A DNA stretch of 64,000 nt from Streptomyces violaceusniger (GTDB lineage: Bacteria > Actinomycetota > Actinomycetes > Streptomycetales > Streptomycetaceae): contig BJHW01000001.1 in NCBI GenBank assembly GCA_005405945.1, positions 9,052,001-9,116,000 on the forward strand, given 5' to 3'. Positions within the stretch are counted from its first letter, which is position 1; each line of letters starts with the position of its first letter. Below the pieces are notes generated by a model. The model did not search any database and was not told the origin of the DNA. It saw only the letters and a program-made list of their open reading frames with translations. A program made the position numbers and the translations under genes. Positions 30,342-39,845 of this stretch are shown piece after piece.

Positions 30342-30498
30342 CGCTCCTCAAACTCCCCGGCTACCGCTGGGAGGTGCCCCCTGGAGGGGCTGGGTCTGGG
30401 CATCACCGCCTTCGCACCCTCGCTCGTCAAGCGCCGGAGGGGCTGGGTATGGGGCATCTGCGCCCCATACCGCCGCTCCTCAAGCGCCGGAGGGGCTG
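30342..30498. repeat. composite repeat: element A nested in element C, plus two more copies of C
   Basis: Element C (CGCTCCTCAAGCGCCGGAGG followed by GGCTG) is intact at 30421-30445 and 30474-30498, flanking a hairpin at 30446-30471. A third C begins with CGCTCCTCAAAC at 30342, is interrupted by palindrome A (30354-30381), and resumes with GGAGGGGCTGGG. The pyrD-pyrF gap (30294-30518) holds nothing else. Confidence 0.8.
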
Positions 30499-30518
30499 AA
30501 TTTCCTGAGGAGAGACCG

Positions 30519-31381
30519 ATGACGACCCCCGCCCCCACCCCCTTCGGCACCCGGCTGCGTGCCGCCATGGACGCCCGTGGCCCGCTGTGCGTGGGCATCG
30601 ACCCGCACGCCTCCCTGCTCGCCGACTGGGGCCTGGGGGACGATGTGGCCGGTCTGGAGCGGTTCACCCGGACCGTCGTGGACGCCCTCGCCGAGCGGGT
30701 GGCCGTCCTGAAGCCGCAGTCGGCCTTCTTCGAGCGGTTCGGCTCCCGCGGCATCGCGGTGCTGGAGCGGGCCGTCGCCGACGCCCGCGCCGCCGGGGCG
30801 CTGGTGCTGATGGACGCCAAGCGCGGCGACATCGGCTCCACCATGGCCGCGTACGCCTCCGCCTACCTGGATCCGGCCGGCCCGCTCTTCTCGGACGCGG
30901 TCACCGTCAGCCCCTACCTGGGCTTCGGCTCGCTGCGCCCGGCGCTGGACGCGGCGCGGGCGGCCGGGGCGGGCGTCTTCGCGCTGGCGCTGACGTCCAA
31001 CCCGGAGGGGCCGAGGTACAGCACGCGGTACGGCCCGACGGGACGACCGTCGCGGCCACCGTGCTGACCGCGCTGAAGGCCGAGAACGCCGCCGAGGCCG
31101 CCGAGGGCCGTCTCGGCTCGTACGGGGCCGTCGTCGGGGCCACCCTCGGCGGAACCGCGCACCGGCTGGGCGCCGATCTGGCGATCGACGGGCCGCTGCT
31201 GGCCCCCGGCATCGGGGCCCAGGGCGCGACCCCCGCCGATCTTCCGGCGGTCTTCGGCCCGGCGGTGCGAAATGTTCTTCCGAGCGTCAGCCGGGGGGTG
31301 CTCCGGCACGGTCCGGACGCCGCATCGCTGGTCGCGGCAGCTTCCCGAATGGCTGATGAAGTGCGTGCTGTGGCCGAATAA
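30519..31381 (+). CDS. pyrF: orotidine 5'-phosphate decarboxylase (one-base frame break)
   Basis: Final step to UMP. The ATG follows a TGAGGAGAG ribosome site. The long actinobacterial-type enzyme (about 287 residues after correction) has LCVGIDPHASLL, VAVLKPQSAFFERFG, the catalytic LMDAKRGDIGSTM and LLAPGIGAQGATPADL. The frame breaks at the G run 31007-31010 (LTSNPEG before, AEVQHAVRPDGT after). Confidence 0.95.
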
Positions 31382-31447
31382 CCCGGTTATTTTGTCCGTA
31401 AATGTCTGAGTCGAGCGAGTCTGACCAGGACTTTTCGTCTGTTCTCG

Positions 31448-31476
31448 CTGACTGGAGCGGGATCGGCCGCTAGTCT
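31448..31476 (+). promoter_or_regulatory. candidate housekeeping promoter of sihF
   Basis: CTGACT, 17 bases, TAGTCT, about 110 bases before the sihF GTG, fits the HrdB pattern with one weak -35 position. The rest of the 31382-31584 gap shows no other feature. Confidence 0.4.
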
Positions 31477-31584
31477 CCGACGAGAGCGAACGCGCGCTGC
31501 GTTGCGCGTTGCTCCCCAGGTGAGGGGCGACTAGGTTCCTCACCGGTCCATATCCGACAGTTCGACATCCGAGGTGACGTAGGC

Positions 31585-31908
31585 GTGGCTCTTCCGCCCC
31601 TTACCCCTGAACAGCGCGCAGCCGCGCTAGAAAAGGCCGCCGCGGCTCGCCGGGAGCGCGCCGAGGTCAAGAATCGACTCAAGCACTCCGGCGCCTCCCT
31701 GCACGAGGTCATCAAGCAGGGCCAGGAGAACGATGTCATCGGCAAGATGAAGGTGTCCGCTCTCCTCGAGTCCCTGCCCGGCGTCGGCAAGGTCCGCGCC
31801 AAGCAGATCATGGAGCGGCTCGGCATCTCCGAAAGCCGTCGTGTGCGGGGTCTGGGCTCCAACCAGATCGCGTCGCTCGAGCGTGAGTTCGGCGGCGCCG
31901 CGGGCTGA
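31585..31908 (+). CDS. sihF: integration host factor, actinobacterial type (sIHF)
   Basis: 107-residue nucleoid protein found only in actinobacteria; unrelated to E. coli IHF. A long N-terminal basic helix (EQRAAALEKAAAARRERAEV) precedes a helix-two-turn-helix DNA-binding unit with LPGVGKVRAKQIMERLGIS. In Streptomyces it bends DNA, affects topoisomerase activity and is needed for normal sporulation and antibiotic output. It heads the sihF-gmk-rpoZ group. Confidence 0.96.
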   Translation: MALPPLTPEQRAAALEKAAAARRERAEVKNRLKHSGASLHEVIKQGQENDVIGKMKVSALLESLPGVGKVRAKQIMERLGISESRRVRGLGSNQIASLEREFGGAAG

Positions 31909-31956
31909 CCCGGCCCGGCGTTTCCAGGCACTCCCGGGAACCTGGATAATCGCTCC

Positions 31957-32523
31957 ATGGCAGCACACTCCGCACGACCGCGACTGACCGTGCTCTCCGG
32001 CCCCTCCGGGGTCGGCAAGAGCACGGTCGTCGCCCATATGCGCAAGGAACACCCCGAGGTCTGGCTCTCGGTCTCCGCCACGACCCGGCGCCCGCGCCCC
32101 GGTGAGCGGGACGGCGTCCACTACTTCTTCGTGGACGACGGGGAGTTCGACAAGCTCATAGCCAATGGTGAGCTGCTGGAGTGGGCCGAATTCGCGGGCA
32201 ATCGCTACGGCACCCCGCGCGAGGCGGTCATGGACCGCCTCGACGCGGGCGAGCCGGTGCTGCTGGAGATCGATCTGCAGGGCGCACGGCAGATCCGCGA
32301 GTCCATGCCGGAGGCGCAGCTGGTCTTCCTCGCGCCGCCGAGCTGGGAGGAGCTGGTGCGCCGGCTCACCGGCCGGGGCACCGAGGCGCCCGAGGTGATC
32401 GAGCGGCGGCTGGAGGCCGCGCGGACCGAGCTGGCCGCCGAGTCAGAGTTCGATACGACCTTGGTCAATACCTCCGTCGAGGCAGTGGCCAATGAGCTGC
32501 TAGCCTTGATGCGAGTGGCTTGA
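31957..32523 (+). CDS. gmk: guanylate kinase
   Basis: 188 residues. P-loop LSGPSGVGKSTVV, GMP site SATTRRPRPGERDGVHYFF, lid RRLTGRGTEAPEVIERRL. Converts GMP to GDP, feeding GTP and ppGpp synthesis; its link with rpoZ is widespread in bacteria. Starts 48 bases after sihF. Confidence 0.97.
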   Translation: MAAHSARPRLTVLSGPSGVGKSTVVAHMRKEHPEVWLSVSATTRRPRPGERDGVHYFFVDDGEFDKLIANGELLEWAEFAGNRYGTPREAVMDRLDAGEPVLLEIDLQGARQIRESMPEAQLVFLAPPSWEELVRRLTGRGTEAPEVIERRLEAARTELAAESEFDTTLVNTSVEAVANELLALMRVA

Positions 32524-32569
32524 TCTTCGATTCACTCTTGCCATCAGGCGAAATAAGGAAGGCTAGAGA

Positions 32570-32842
32570 GTGTCCTCTCCCATGACCGCGCCCGAGGGGA
32601 TCATCAACCCTCCGATTGATGAGCTGCTCGAGGCCACCGACTCCAAGTACAGCCTGGTGATCTACGCGGCCAAGCGCGCGCGTCAGATCAACGCGTACTA
32701 CTCCCAGCTCGGTGAGGGCCTGCTCGAGTACGTCGGTCCCCTCGTGGACACCCACGTCCACGAGAAGCCCCTCTCGATCGCGCTCCGCGAGATCAACGCG
32801 GGCCTGCTGACCTCCGAGGCCATCGAGGGCCCCGCTCAGTAG
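32570..32842 (+). CDS. rpoZ: RNA polymerase omega subunit
   Basis: 90 residues from a GTG. Omega signature: PPIDELLEATDSKYSLVIYA and AAKRARQINAYY; the C-terminus ends KPLSIALREINAGLL. Assists assembly of the beta-prime subunit and is involved in ppGpp response in many bacteria. Followed by a hairpin. Confidence 0.97.
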   Translation: MSSPMTAPEGIINPPIDELLEATDSKYSLVIYAAKRARQINAYYSQLGEGLLEYVGPLVDTHVHEKPLSIALREINAGLLTSEAIEGPAQ

Positions 32843-32863
32843 GTTTCGGATCGCTTGAGCCAT

Positions 32864-32888
32864 CGGCCCGGCAGTGATGCCGGGCCCG
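32864..32888 (+). terminator. terminator after rpoZ
   Basis: 10-base arms (from 32864 and 32878) around a GTGA loop, 22 bases after the rpoZ stop. Confidence 0.75.
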
Positions 32889-32983
32889 TGGTGTGTCATG
32901 GGTACGTGAGCCGACCCGGCGTACCGTGACTGCACGTACGGCCCGATGCGGCATACGACGTACCCGGTGGGGAGAGCCGAGCG

Positions 32984-34192
32984 ATGGACAAGCCCGAGGT
33001 GGTCCTGGGCGTCAGTGGCGGGATCGCCGCCTACAAGGCGTGCGAGCTGCTGCGCCGCCTCACCGAGTCCGGCCATGACGTACGCGTCGTGCCGACCGCC
33101 TCGGCGCTGCACTTCGTCGGCGAGGCGACCTGGTCGGCGCTGTCCGGGCATCCGGCGACGACCGAGGTCTGGGAGTCCGTCCACGAGGTGCCCCACGTCC
33201 GCATCGGCCAGTCCGCCGATCTGGTCGTGATCGCCCCTGCCACCGCCGATCTGCTCGCCAAGGCCGCCCATGGCCTGGCGGACGATCTGCTCACCAATAC
33301 GCTGCTCACCGCGCGCTGTCCGGTCGTCTTCGCGCCCGCGATGCACACCGAGATGTGGGAGCACCCCGCCACCCAGGAGAACGTGGCGACGCTGCGCCGC
33401 CGCGGCGCCATCGTCATCGAGCCCGCCGTGGGGCGGCTCACCGGCGTGGACACCGGCAAGGGGCGGCTGCCGGACCCCGGGGAGATCTTCGAGGTCTGCC
33501 GCCGGGTGCTGGCCCGCGGCGCCGAGGCGCTCACCGCCGATCTGGCCGGCCGCCATGTCGTGGTCAGCGCCGGAGGCACCCGAGAGCCGCTGGACCCGGT
33601 GCGCTTCCTCGGCAACCGCTCCACCGGCCGCCAGGGGTACGCCCTGGCCCGTGCCGCCGTCGCCCGGGGCGCCCGGGTCACCCTTGTTTCGGCCAACAGC
33701 GAGCTGCCCGACCCGGCCGGCGCCGATGTCGTGCGCTCGGGCACCGCGGCACAGCTGCGGGAGGCCGTCCTCAAGGCCGCCGCGGACGCGGACGCCGTGG
33801 TGATGGCGGCCGCCGTCGCCGATTTCCGCCCCGCGCGGTACGCCGAGGGGAAGATCAAGAAGCGCGAGGGCCAGGAGCCCGAGCCGATCGCCCTCGTACG
33901 GAATCCGGACATCCTCGCCGAAATCTCCGCCGAGCGCGCCCGCCCCGGGCAGATCGTGGTCGGCTTCGCCGCCGAGACCGACGACGTGCTCGCGAACGGG
34001 CGCGCGAAGCTGGCGCGCAAGGGCTGCGATCTGCTCGTGGTGAACGAGGTCGGGGAGCACAAGACCTTCGGGGCCGAGACCAACGAGGCGGTGGTGCTCG
34101 GCGCCGACGGCACGGAGACGCCCGTGCCGTACGGCCCCAAGGGCGCGCTCGCCGACACCGTCTGGGACCTGGTGGCCCGCCGCCTGGGCTGA
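32984..34192 (+). CDS. coaBC: bifunctional phosphopantothenoylcysteine decarboxylase / phosphopantothenate-cysteine ligase
   Basis: 402 residues; two steps of coenzyme A synthesis. The CoaC part has GVSGGIAAYKACELLRRL, the ADLVVIAPATADLLAKAAHG flavin site and PAMHTEMWEHPA. The CoaB part has VVSAGGTREPLDPVRFLGNR with NRSTGRQGYALA, VMAAAVADFRPA and LVVNEVGEHKTFG. GGGGAGAGCC precedes the ATG. Confidence 0.96.
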   Translation: MDKPEVVLGVSGGIAAYKACELLRRLTESGHDVRVVPTASALHFVGEATWSALSGHPATTEVWESVHEVPHVRIGQSADLVVIAPATADLLAKAAHGLADDLLTNTLLTARCPVVFAPAMHTEMWEHPATQENVATLRRRGAIVIEPAVGRLTGVDTGKGRLPDPGEIFEVCRRVLARGAEALTADLAGRHVVVSAGGTREPLDPVRFLGNRSTGRQGYALARAAVARGARVTLVSANSELPDPAGADVVRSGTAAQLREAVLKAAADADAVVMAAAVADFRPARYAEGKIKKREGQEPEPIALVRNPDILAEISAERARPGQIVVGFAAETDDVLANGRAKLARKGCDLLVVNEVGEHKTFGAETNEAVVLGADGTETPVPYGPKGALADTVWDLVARRLG

Positions 34193-34467
34193 GCGGGGAC
34201 CGGGGCTCGACGGGCTCGACAGGGGCAGGACACGGCCGCGGGACACGGCCGATCGGGCTCATGACACATTCCCGCCACGGCGGGGTGGGGCTGTATTTCG
34301 GCTTGAGGCAAGGTATGTTCCCGGTCACGGGCCTGCCCGTTCTGTGGGACGGGGATGCTTGACCGGTGGACGTGCCGGATAAACTGGCCCAGGAACCGCA
34401 TCGGGCGCAGCCCCCGGGCGGTCCCGACCATGATCAGCCAGCAGCCGCTGCAACCCCAGGGAGCGAT

Positions 34468-35676
34468 GTGTCCCGCCGCCTGTTCACCTCGGAATCCGTA
34501 ACCGAGGGTCACCCCGACAAGATCGCTGACCAGATCAGCGACACCATTCTCGACGCCCTCCTGCGAGAGGACCCGCACTCCCGGGTCGCGGTCGAGACCT
34601 TGATCACCACCGGTCTGGTGCACGTGGCCGGCGAGGTGACGACCAAGGCGTACGCCCCGATCGCGACGCTCGTGCGGAACAAGATCCTTGAAATCGGCTA
34701 CGACTCGTCGAAGAAGGGCTTCGACGGCGCCTCCTGCGGCGTCTCGGTGTCGATCGGCTCACAGTCCCCCGACATCGCCCAGGGTGTGGACTCCGCCTAC
34801 GAGCTCCGGGTCGAGGGCGACGAGGACGAGCTGGACAAGCAGGGCGCGGGCGACCAGGGCCTGATGTTCGGGTACGCCTGCGACGAGACGCCCGAGCTGA
34901 TGCCGCTGCCGATCAACCTGGCGCACCGGCTCTCCCGCCGGCTGTCCGACGTCCGCAAGAACGGGACCATCCCCTACCTGCGCCCGGACGGCAAGACCCA
35001 GGTCACCATCGAGTACGACGGCCACAAGGCGGTCCGCCTGGACACCGTGGTCGTCTCCTCGCAGCACGCCTCCGACATCGACCTGGACTCGCTGCTGGCG
35101 CCCGACATCCGGGAATTCGTGGTCGAGCACGTGCTGAACGAGCTGGTCGAGGACGGCATCAAGCTCGACACCGAGGGCTACCGCCTGCTGGTCAACCCCA
35201 CCGGCCGCTTCGAGATCGGCGGCCCGATGGGTGACGCCGGCCTCACCGGCCGCAAGATCATCATCGACACCTACGGCGGCATGTCCCGCCACGGCGGCGG
35301 CGCCTTCTCCGGCAAGGACCCCTCCAAGGTCGACCGCTCCGCCGCCTACGCCATGCGCTGGGTCGCCAAGAACGTGGTGGCCGCCGGCCTCGCCCAGCGC
35401 TGCGAGGTGCAGGTCGCGTACGCCATCGGCAAGGCCGAACCGGTCGGCCTCTTCGTCGAGACCTTCGGCACGGCGGCGGTCGACGCCGAGAAGATCGAGA
35501 AGGCCATCTCCGAGGTCTTCGACCTCCGCCCGGCCGCGATCATCCGCGACCTCGACCTGCTCCGCCCGATCTACGCCCAGACCGCGGCGTACGGCCACTT
35601 CGGCCGTGAGCACTCCGACTTCACCTGGGAGCGCACCGACCGCGTCGACGCCCTCCGCGCGGCGGCGGGTCTGTAG
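34468..35676 (+). CDS. metK: S-adenosylmethionine synthetase
   Basis: 402 residues from GTG 34468 (GGGAG upstream; MSRRLFTSESVTEGHPDKIA). Signatures: GHPDKIADQ, FGYACDETPELMPLPINLAH, GGGAFSGKDPSKVDRSAAY, KIIIDTYGGMSRHG. An in-frame extension back to 34366 exists but lacks family similarity. The 275 bases upstream (34193-34467) contain short inverted repeats but no SAM riboswitch that I can recognise. In Streptomyces MetK level influences antibiotic production. Confidence 0.97.
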   Translation: MSRRLFTSESVTEGHPDKIADQISDTILDALLREDPHSRVAVETLITTGLVHVAGEVTTKAYAPIATLVRNKILEIGYDSSKKGFDGASCGVSVSIGSQSPDIAQGVDSAYELRVEGDEDELDKQGAGDQGLMFGYACDETPELMPLPINLAHRLSRRLSDVRKNGTIPYLRPDGKTQVTIEYDGHKAVRLDTVVVSSQHASDIDLDSLLAPDIREFVVEHVLNELVEDGIKLDTEGYRLLVNPTGRFEIGGPMGDAGLTGRKIIIDTYGGMSRHGGGAFSGKDPSKVDRSAAYAMRWVAKNVVAAGLAQRCEVQVAYAIGKAEPVGLFVETFGTAAVDAEKIEKAISEVFDLRPAAIIRDLDLLRPIYAQTAAYGHFGREHSDFTWERTDRVDALRAAAGL

Positions 35677-35703
35677 GACCCCGGCTCGATCCACGGCTCC
35701 CGA

Positions 35704-35740
35704 CGAAGGCCCGGACGCCCCCGCGGCGTCCGGGCCTTCG
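35704..35740 (+). terminator. terminator after metK
   Basis: Perfect 16-base arms (35704-35719, 35725-35740) with a 5-base loop, 27 bases after the metK stop. Confidence 0.85.
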
Positions 35741-35780
35741 CCTGCGTCCGGTGTCCGTGCGGTCTGCTAAGACTTGATCT

Positions 35781-37946
35781 GTGAGCAGGGACAACGAGCG
35801 GCCGAGGGATCCGGCGGAGGCGCCGGAGGGGGAGCAGCTCGCGCTCATCCGGGAGACGGTGCGCAAGGCCAAGGTGCCCAAGGCCAAGCCGCGGACCTGG
35901 CGGGGGGCGGCGCTGGCCGCGGAGCGGCCGGTGGCGCGGGTGCTGGTCGACAAGGGGCCGGTCCACCTCGACAAGCTGTGGGACTACGCGGTGCCGGCCG
36001 AGATGGACGCCGAGGCCCGGCCCGGGGTGCGGGTGCGGGTGCGGTTCGGGGCCGGGACGGGGAAGGTGCGCGAGGGGCGGCGCGAGGGGGGCGGGCTGCT
36101 CGACGGGTACATCATCGAGCGCGTCGCCGAATCCGACTACCGGGGTCCGCTGGCCGCCCTCGCGCAGGTGGTCTCCACGGAGCGGGTGCTGGGGCCGGGG
36201 CTGCTGGCGCTGTGCCGGGCGGTCGCCGACCGGTACGCCGGATCGCTCGCCGATGTGCTCCAGCTGGCCCTGCCCAAGCGCAACGCCCGCGCCGAGGGCG
36301 AGCCGTCGCCGCCGCCGCTGCCCCCGCCGGGGCCGCCAGCGCCCGGGACCTGGGCACGCTATCCGGCCGGGCCCGGGTTCCTGGAGGCGCTGGTGCGCGG
36401 GGACCGGCCGCGGGCCGTATGGACCGCGCTGCCCGGGCCGCACTGGCCCCGGGAGTGGGCCACCGCCGTGGCCGCCACGCTCGCGTCCGGGCGCGGGGCG
36501 CTCGTCGTCGTGCCCGACGGGCGGACCGCGGATCGGGTGGACGCCGCGCTCACGGAGGTGCTCGGCGGCCCGGGGCGGCATGTGCTGCTCACCGCCGACC
36601 TCGGGCCCGAGGAGCGCTACCGCCGCTGGCTGGCGGTCAGCCGGGGCTCGGTGCGCGCGGTGGTGGGCACCCGGGCGGCGATGTTCGCACCGGTCCGGGA
36701 CCTCGGGCTGGTGGGGATCTGGGACGACGGGGACCGCAGCCACAGCGACGACCGGCTGCCGCAGCCGCATGCCCGCGATGTGCTGCTGCTGCGCGCCGTC
36801 CACGAGAAGACCGGCTTCCTGCTGGGCGACCTCGGCCGCACCGTCGAGGCCGCCCAACTGGTGGAGAACGGCTGGGCCCGGCCGCTCGAAGCAGACCGTG
36901 AGCGGGTCCGGGCGGCCGCCCCGCTGATCCGTACGGTCGACGAGGGCGAGGTGGCCCGGGACGCGGAGGCCCGTGCCGCCCGGCTGCCCACGCTCGCCTG
37001 GCAGACCGTACGGGAGGCGCTGACCCGGGGCCCGGTGCTGGTGCAGGTGCCGCGCCGGGGATATGTGCCGAAGCTGGCCTGCGAGCGCTGCCGGGAACCC
37101 GCGCGCTGTGCGCACTGCTCGGGCCCACTGGAGGCACGCGACGCGGACCACCTGGTGTGTGGTTGGTGCGGGCGGGACGAGCCCGCCTGGCACTGCCGCG
37201 AATGCGGGGGCGTCCGGCTGCGGGCGTCCGTCGTCGGCGCCCGGCGCACCGCCGAGGAGCTGGGCCGTGCCTTTCCGTCCGTGCCCGTCCGCACCTCCGG
37301 TCGTGATCATGTGCTGACGTCCGTCCCCGACCGTCCGGCGCTCGTGGTGAGCACACCGGGCGCCGAACCGGTCGCGGAGGGCGGCTACGCCGCGGCGTTG
37401 CTGCTCGACGGCTGGGCCCTGCTCGGCCGCCCCGATCTGCGCGCGGGCGAGGACGCGCTGCGCCACTGGCTGGAGGCGGCCTCGCTGGTCCGTGGCCATG
37501 GGGAGGAGGGGGACGACGGCCTGGGCGGCACGGTGGTGATCATGGCCGAGCCGACGCTGCGGCCCGTCCAGGCGCTGGTGCGATGGGACCCGGCCGGTTA
37601 CGCGGCGCGCGAGCTGGCCGAGCGGTCCGACCTGGGCTTTCCGCCGATCTCCCGGATGGCGGCCGTGACCGGCCCCGCGGAGGCGGTGGCCGAGCTGATC
37701 GCCTCGACCCGGCTCCCCGAGGGGGCCGAGACCCTGGGTCCGGTCCCACTGCCCCCGCCGCCCCCCGGCCGCCCGCGCCGCCCCGGCGACCCGCCCGCGG
37801 GCGAGATCTGGGAGCGCGCCCTGCTACGGGTCCGCCCCGGCCAGGGCAGCGCCCTCGCGGCAGCCCTCAAGGAGGCGAAGGCCCGCCGCCTGGCCCGCGG
37901 CGACAGGGACCCCGCGGTGCGGGTGGATCCCCTGGACATCGGGTGA
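35781..37946 (+). CDS. priA: PriA (primosomal protein N-prime), ATPase motifs degenerate
   Basis: 721 residues. The 3-prime DNA-binding domain (VARVLVDKGPVHLDKLWDYA, RPGVRVRVRFG) and the eight-cysteine zinc module (CERC, CAHC, CGWC, CREC) are intact, as is LVQVPRRGYVPKLACERC. The helicase core is not: where Walker A (GxTGSGKT) should be, the sequence reads TALPGPHWPREWATAVAATL, and the DEEH box is WDDGDRSHSDD. This loss is characteristic of actinobacterial PriA, which probably has no helicase activity of its own and may act as a fork-recognition and loading scaffold. Confidence 0.92.
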   Translation: MSRDNERPRDPAEAPEGEQLALIRETVRKAKVPKAKPRTWRGAALAAERPVARVLVDKGPVHLDKLWDYAVPAEMDAEARPGVRVRVRFGAGTGKVREGRREGGGLLDGYIIERVAESDYRGPLAALAQVVSTERVLGPGLLALCRAVADRYAGSLADVLQLALPKRNARAEGEPSPPPLPPPGPPAPGTWARYPAGPGFLEALVRGDRPRAVWTALPGPHWPREWATAVAATLASGRGALVVVPDGRTADRVDAALTEVLGGPGRHVLLTADLGPEERYRRWLAVSRGSVRAVVGTRAAMFAPVRDLGLVGIWDDGDRSHSDDRLPQPHARDVLLLRAVHEKTGFLLGDLGRTVEAAQLVENGWARPLEADRERVRAAAPLIRTVDEGEVARDAEARAARLPTLAWQTVREALTRGPVLVQVPRRGYVPKLACERCREPARCAHCSGPLEARDADHLVCGWCGRDEPAWHCRECGGVRLRASVVGARRTAEELGRAFPSVPVRTSGRDHVLTSVPDRPALVVSTPGAEPVAEGGYAAALLLDGWALLGRPDLRAGEDALRHWLEAASLVRGHGEEGDDGLGGTVVIMAEPTLRPVQALVRWDPAGYAARELAERSDLGFPPISRMAAVTGPAEAVAELIASTRLPEGAETLGPVPLPPPPPGRPRRPGDPPAGEIWERALLRVRPGQGSALAAALKEAKARRLARGDRDPAVRVDPLDIG

Positions 37947-38601
37947 TCCCGATGCCGTAGAGGATCCGGCGACTCGGGTCTTCCGGCCGGGGCCCTCCCG
38001 GCGGTGGCCGGAGAAGACTCTCGCACCCCGGCGGGGCACACCTCCCAGCGATGGCCGGGGGAGAACCGAGCCTCTGGACCGAGCTTCTAGAGAGACGGCC
38101 GGGGACTCGGGAAAGCGCTCGGGCGGGGGTCCTCGCGGAGGGACGGTGTCGACTGCGGGGGGACCGTGCGGGCGGTGGGCACCGAGGGCAGGGGGCGGGC
38201 TCGGCCGGGCGGCCCGTGGATGGTTCGCCGCCCTCGGTCGCGTTCTGCGCGGCGGCCCGGCGGGCGCCGTAACGGCGGTGCACCGCCTGCTTGGTGACGC
38301 CGAGCGCGGAGCCCACCGCGTCCCAGGAGAAGCCGAGCGAGCGGTCGAAGTCGACCGCGGCCGTGACCAGCGTCTCGACGCTGTCCCGCAGTTCCTGGGC
38401 GAGCCGCACGGTGGGGGCCGGGGCGCGTCCGTAGACCACGAAACCGGCGGACGGGCCGGTGCGACGGGGGCGGTAGACATTGCCGAGCTGGGCGGTGAGC
38501 GTGCGCAGCGCGTCCACCTGGCGGCGGACCCGCTCGATGTCCCGGACCAGGAGGTGCAGGCTGGCCCGTGCCTGGGCGTCATGAGTTGCGTGGTCGGCCA
38601 T
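37867..38601 (-). CDS. HTH-containing protein; C-terminal end uncertain
   Basis: Starts MADHATHDAQARASLHLLVR. Residues 10-40 form a coiled-coil-like helix; residues about 85-120 hold a helix-turn-helix (FDRSLGFSWDAVGSALGVTK followed by QAVHRRYG), suggesting a DNA-binding regulator. From about residue 122 the sequence becomes Pro/Arg-rich, then reads through repeat A (38033-38070) and into the end of priA, which is implausible; the true stop was probably lost by another one-base error near 38150-38240. A normal end would give about 130-160 residues. Confidence 0.6.
   Translation of the reverse strand: MADHATHDAQARASLHLLVRDIERVRRQVDALRTLTAQLGNVYRPRRTGPSAGFVVYGRAPAPTVRLAQELRDSVETLVTAAVDFDRSLGFSWDAVGSALGVTKQAVHRRYGARRAAAQNATEGGEPSTGRPAEPAPCPRCPPPARSPRSRHRPSARTPARALSRVPGRLSRSSVQRLGSPPAIAGRCAPPGCESLLRPPPGGPRPEDPSRRILYGIGITRCPGDPPAPRGPCRRGPGGGPSPP
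38033..38070. repeat. dispersed repeat A, inverted copy
   Basis: On the minus strand: CTCGGTTCTCCCCCGGCCAT followed by CGCTGGGAGGTG, the same unit and the same GGTTCTC lead as at 3.2 kb. It lies in the gap after priA. Confidence 0.8.
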
Positions 38602-38716
38602 GAACAAGCCTCTCGAACCGGCGTTACGGGGGATGAAGGGGATGGGGCGTAGGTACGGGGAGTTGGGGGAAAGGGCTGGGGCTGGATCGGGGAGTCGGAC
38701 GGACGGCGGGAAATGG

Positions 38717-38740
38717 ATCGGGCCGCGACAGCGGCCCGAT
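38717..38740. terminator. perfect hairpin in the gap upstream of fmt
   Basis: ATCGGGCCGC, GACA loop, GCGGCCCGAT. The 38602-38900 gap between the divergent HTH gene and fmt holds this hairpin and purine-rich, low-complexity sequence. It may stop transcription or act in a leader; direction is unclear. Confidence 0.5.
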
Positions 38741-38900
38741 GCGGTCAATCTGCCTTGACCAACGCGGCACGCGCCCGTCGGTCACGGTCCGGGGCGTGCG
38801 GCAGTCCGCCCGTACGCCCCTCGGACGGCGGACCATAGACTTCAGACGCTGTTCGCGACGTATCCGCCGTATCCGCTGTGTGAGAGGTAGTTCGCCACCC

Positions 38901-39832
38901 ATGAGGCTCGTCTTCGCCGGTACCCCCGAGGTCGCCCTGCCCGCTCTGGACGCGCTGATCGCGTCCGGGAAGCACGAGGTGGTGGCCGTGGTGACCCGTC
39001 CCGACGCGCCCGCCGGGCGCGGCCGCCGACTGGTGGCCAGCCCGGTCGCCGAGCGGGCCGAGGAGGCGGGTATCGAGGTGCTCAAGCCCGCCAAGCCGCG
39101 CGATCCGGAGTTCCTGGCCCGGCTCACGGAGATCGCGCCGGACTGCTGCCCGGTGGTGGCCTACGGCGCGCTGCTGCCCAAGGCCGCGCTGGAGATCCCC
39201 GCGCACGGCTGGGTCAATCTTCACTTCTCGCTGCTCCCGGCCTGGCGGGGCGCGGCTCCTGTGCAGCACTCCCTGCTGGCGGGCGACGAGATGACCGGCG
39301 CCTCGACCTTCCAGATCGAGGAAGGGCTGGACTCCGGGCCGGTGTTCGGGGTGGTGACGGAGGAGGTGCGGGCCACCGACACCAGCGGCGATCTGCTGAC
39401 CCGGCTCGCCTTCGCCGGTGCGGGGCTGCTCGAGGCGACGATGGACGGCATCGAGAACGGCAGCCTGCACCCGGTGCCGCAGTCGGCCGAGGGCGTCTCG
39501 CTCGCCCCGAAGATCACCGTCGAGGACGCGGAGATCGACTGGACGGCGCCCGCGCTGCGCGTCGACCGGCTGGTGCGCGCCTGCACCCCCGCCCCGGGCG
39601 CGTGGACCACCTTCCGGGGGAGCGGCTGAAGGTCGTCTCGGCGCGGCCGGTGGCGGACCGTACGGATCTGGGGCCCGGTCTGCTGGCCGCCACCAAGAAG
39701 GCCGTGTACGTGGGCACCGGCAGCCATGCCGTCGAGCTGACCTGGGTGCGGCCGCAGGGCAAGAAGCCGATGCTCGCGGCGGACTGGGCACGCGGGGTGC
39801 GGATCGCGGAGGGCGAGCGGCTCGGGGCCTGA
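38901..39832 (+). CDS. fmt: methionyl-tRNA formyltransferase (one-base frame break)
   Basis: Formylates initiator Met-tRNA. MRLVFAGTPEVALPALDALI starts the N10-formyl-THF domain; the catalytic region is WVNLHFSLLPAWRGAAPVQH with the family Asn-His-Asp set (GLDSGPVFG). The frame breaks at the G run 39616-39620 (APGAWTTFRG before, ERLKVVSARPVADR after); corrected length is 310 residues. The start has a weak ribosome site (TGAGAGG). Confidence 0.95.
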
Positions 39833-39845
39833 GCAGGCCGCCGCG

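Noticed and set aside
34193..34467. A SAM-sensing riboswitch before metK
   Set aside because: I looked for the S-box and SAM-IV core sequences. Only a short GCAACC-like match near 34450 exists, without the surrounding stems.
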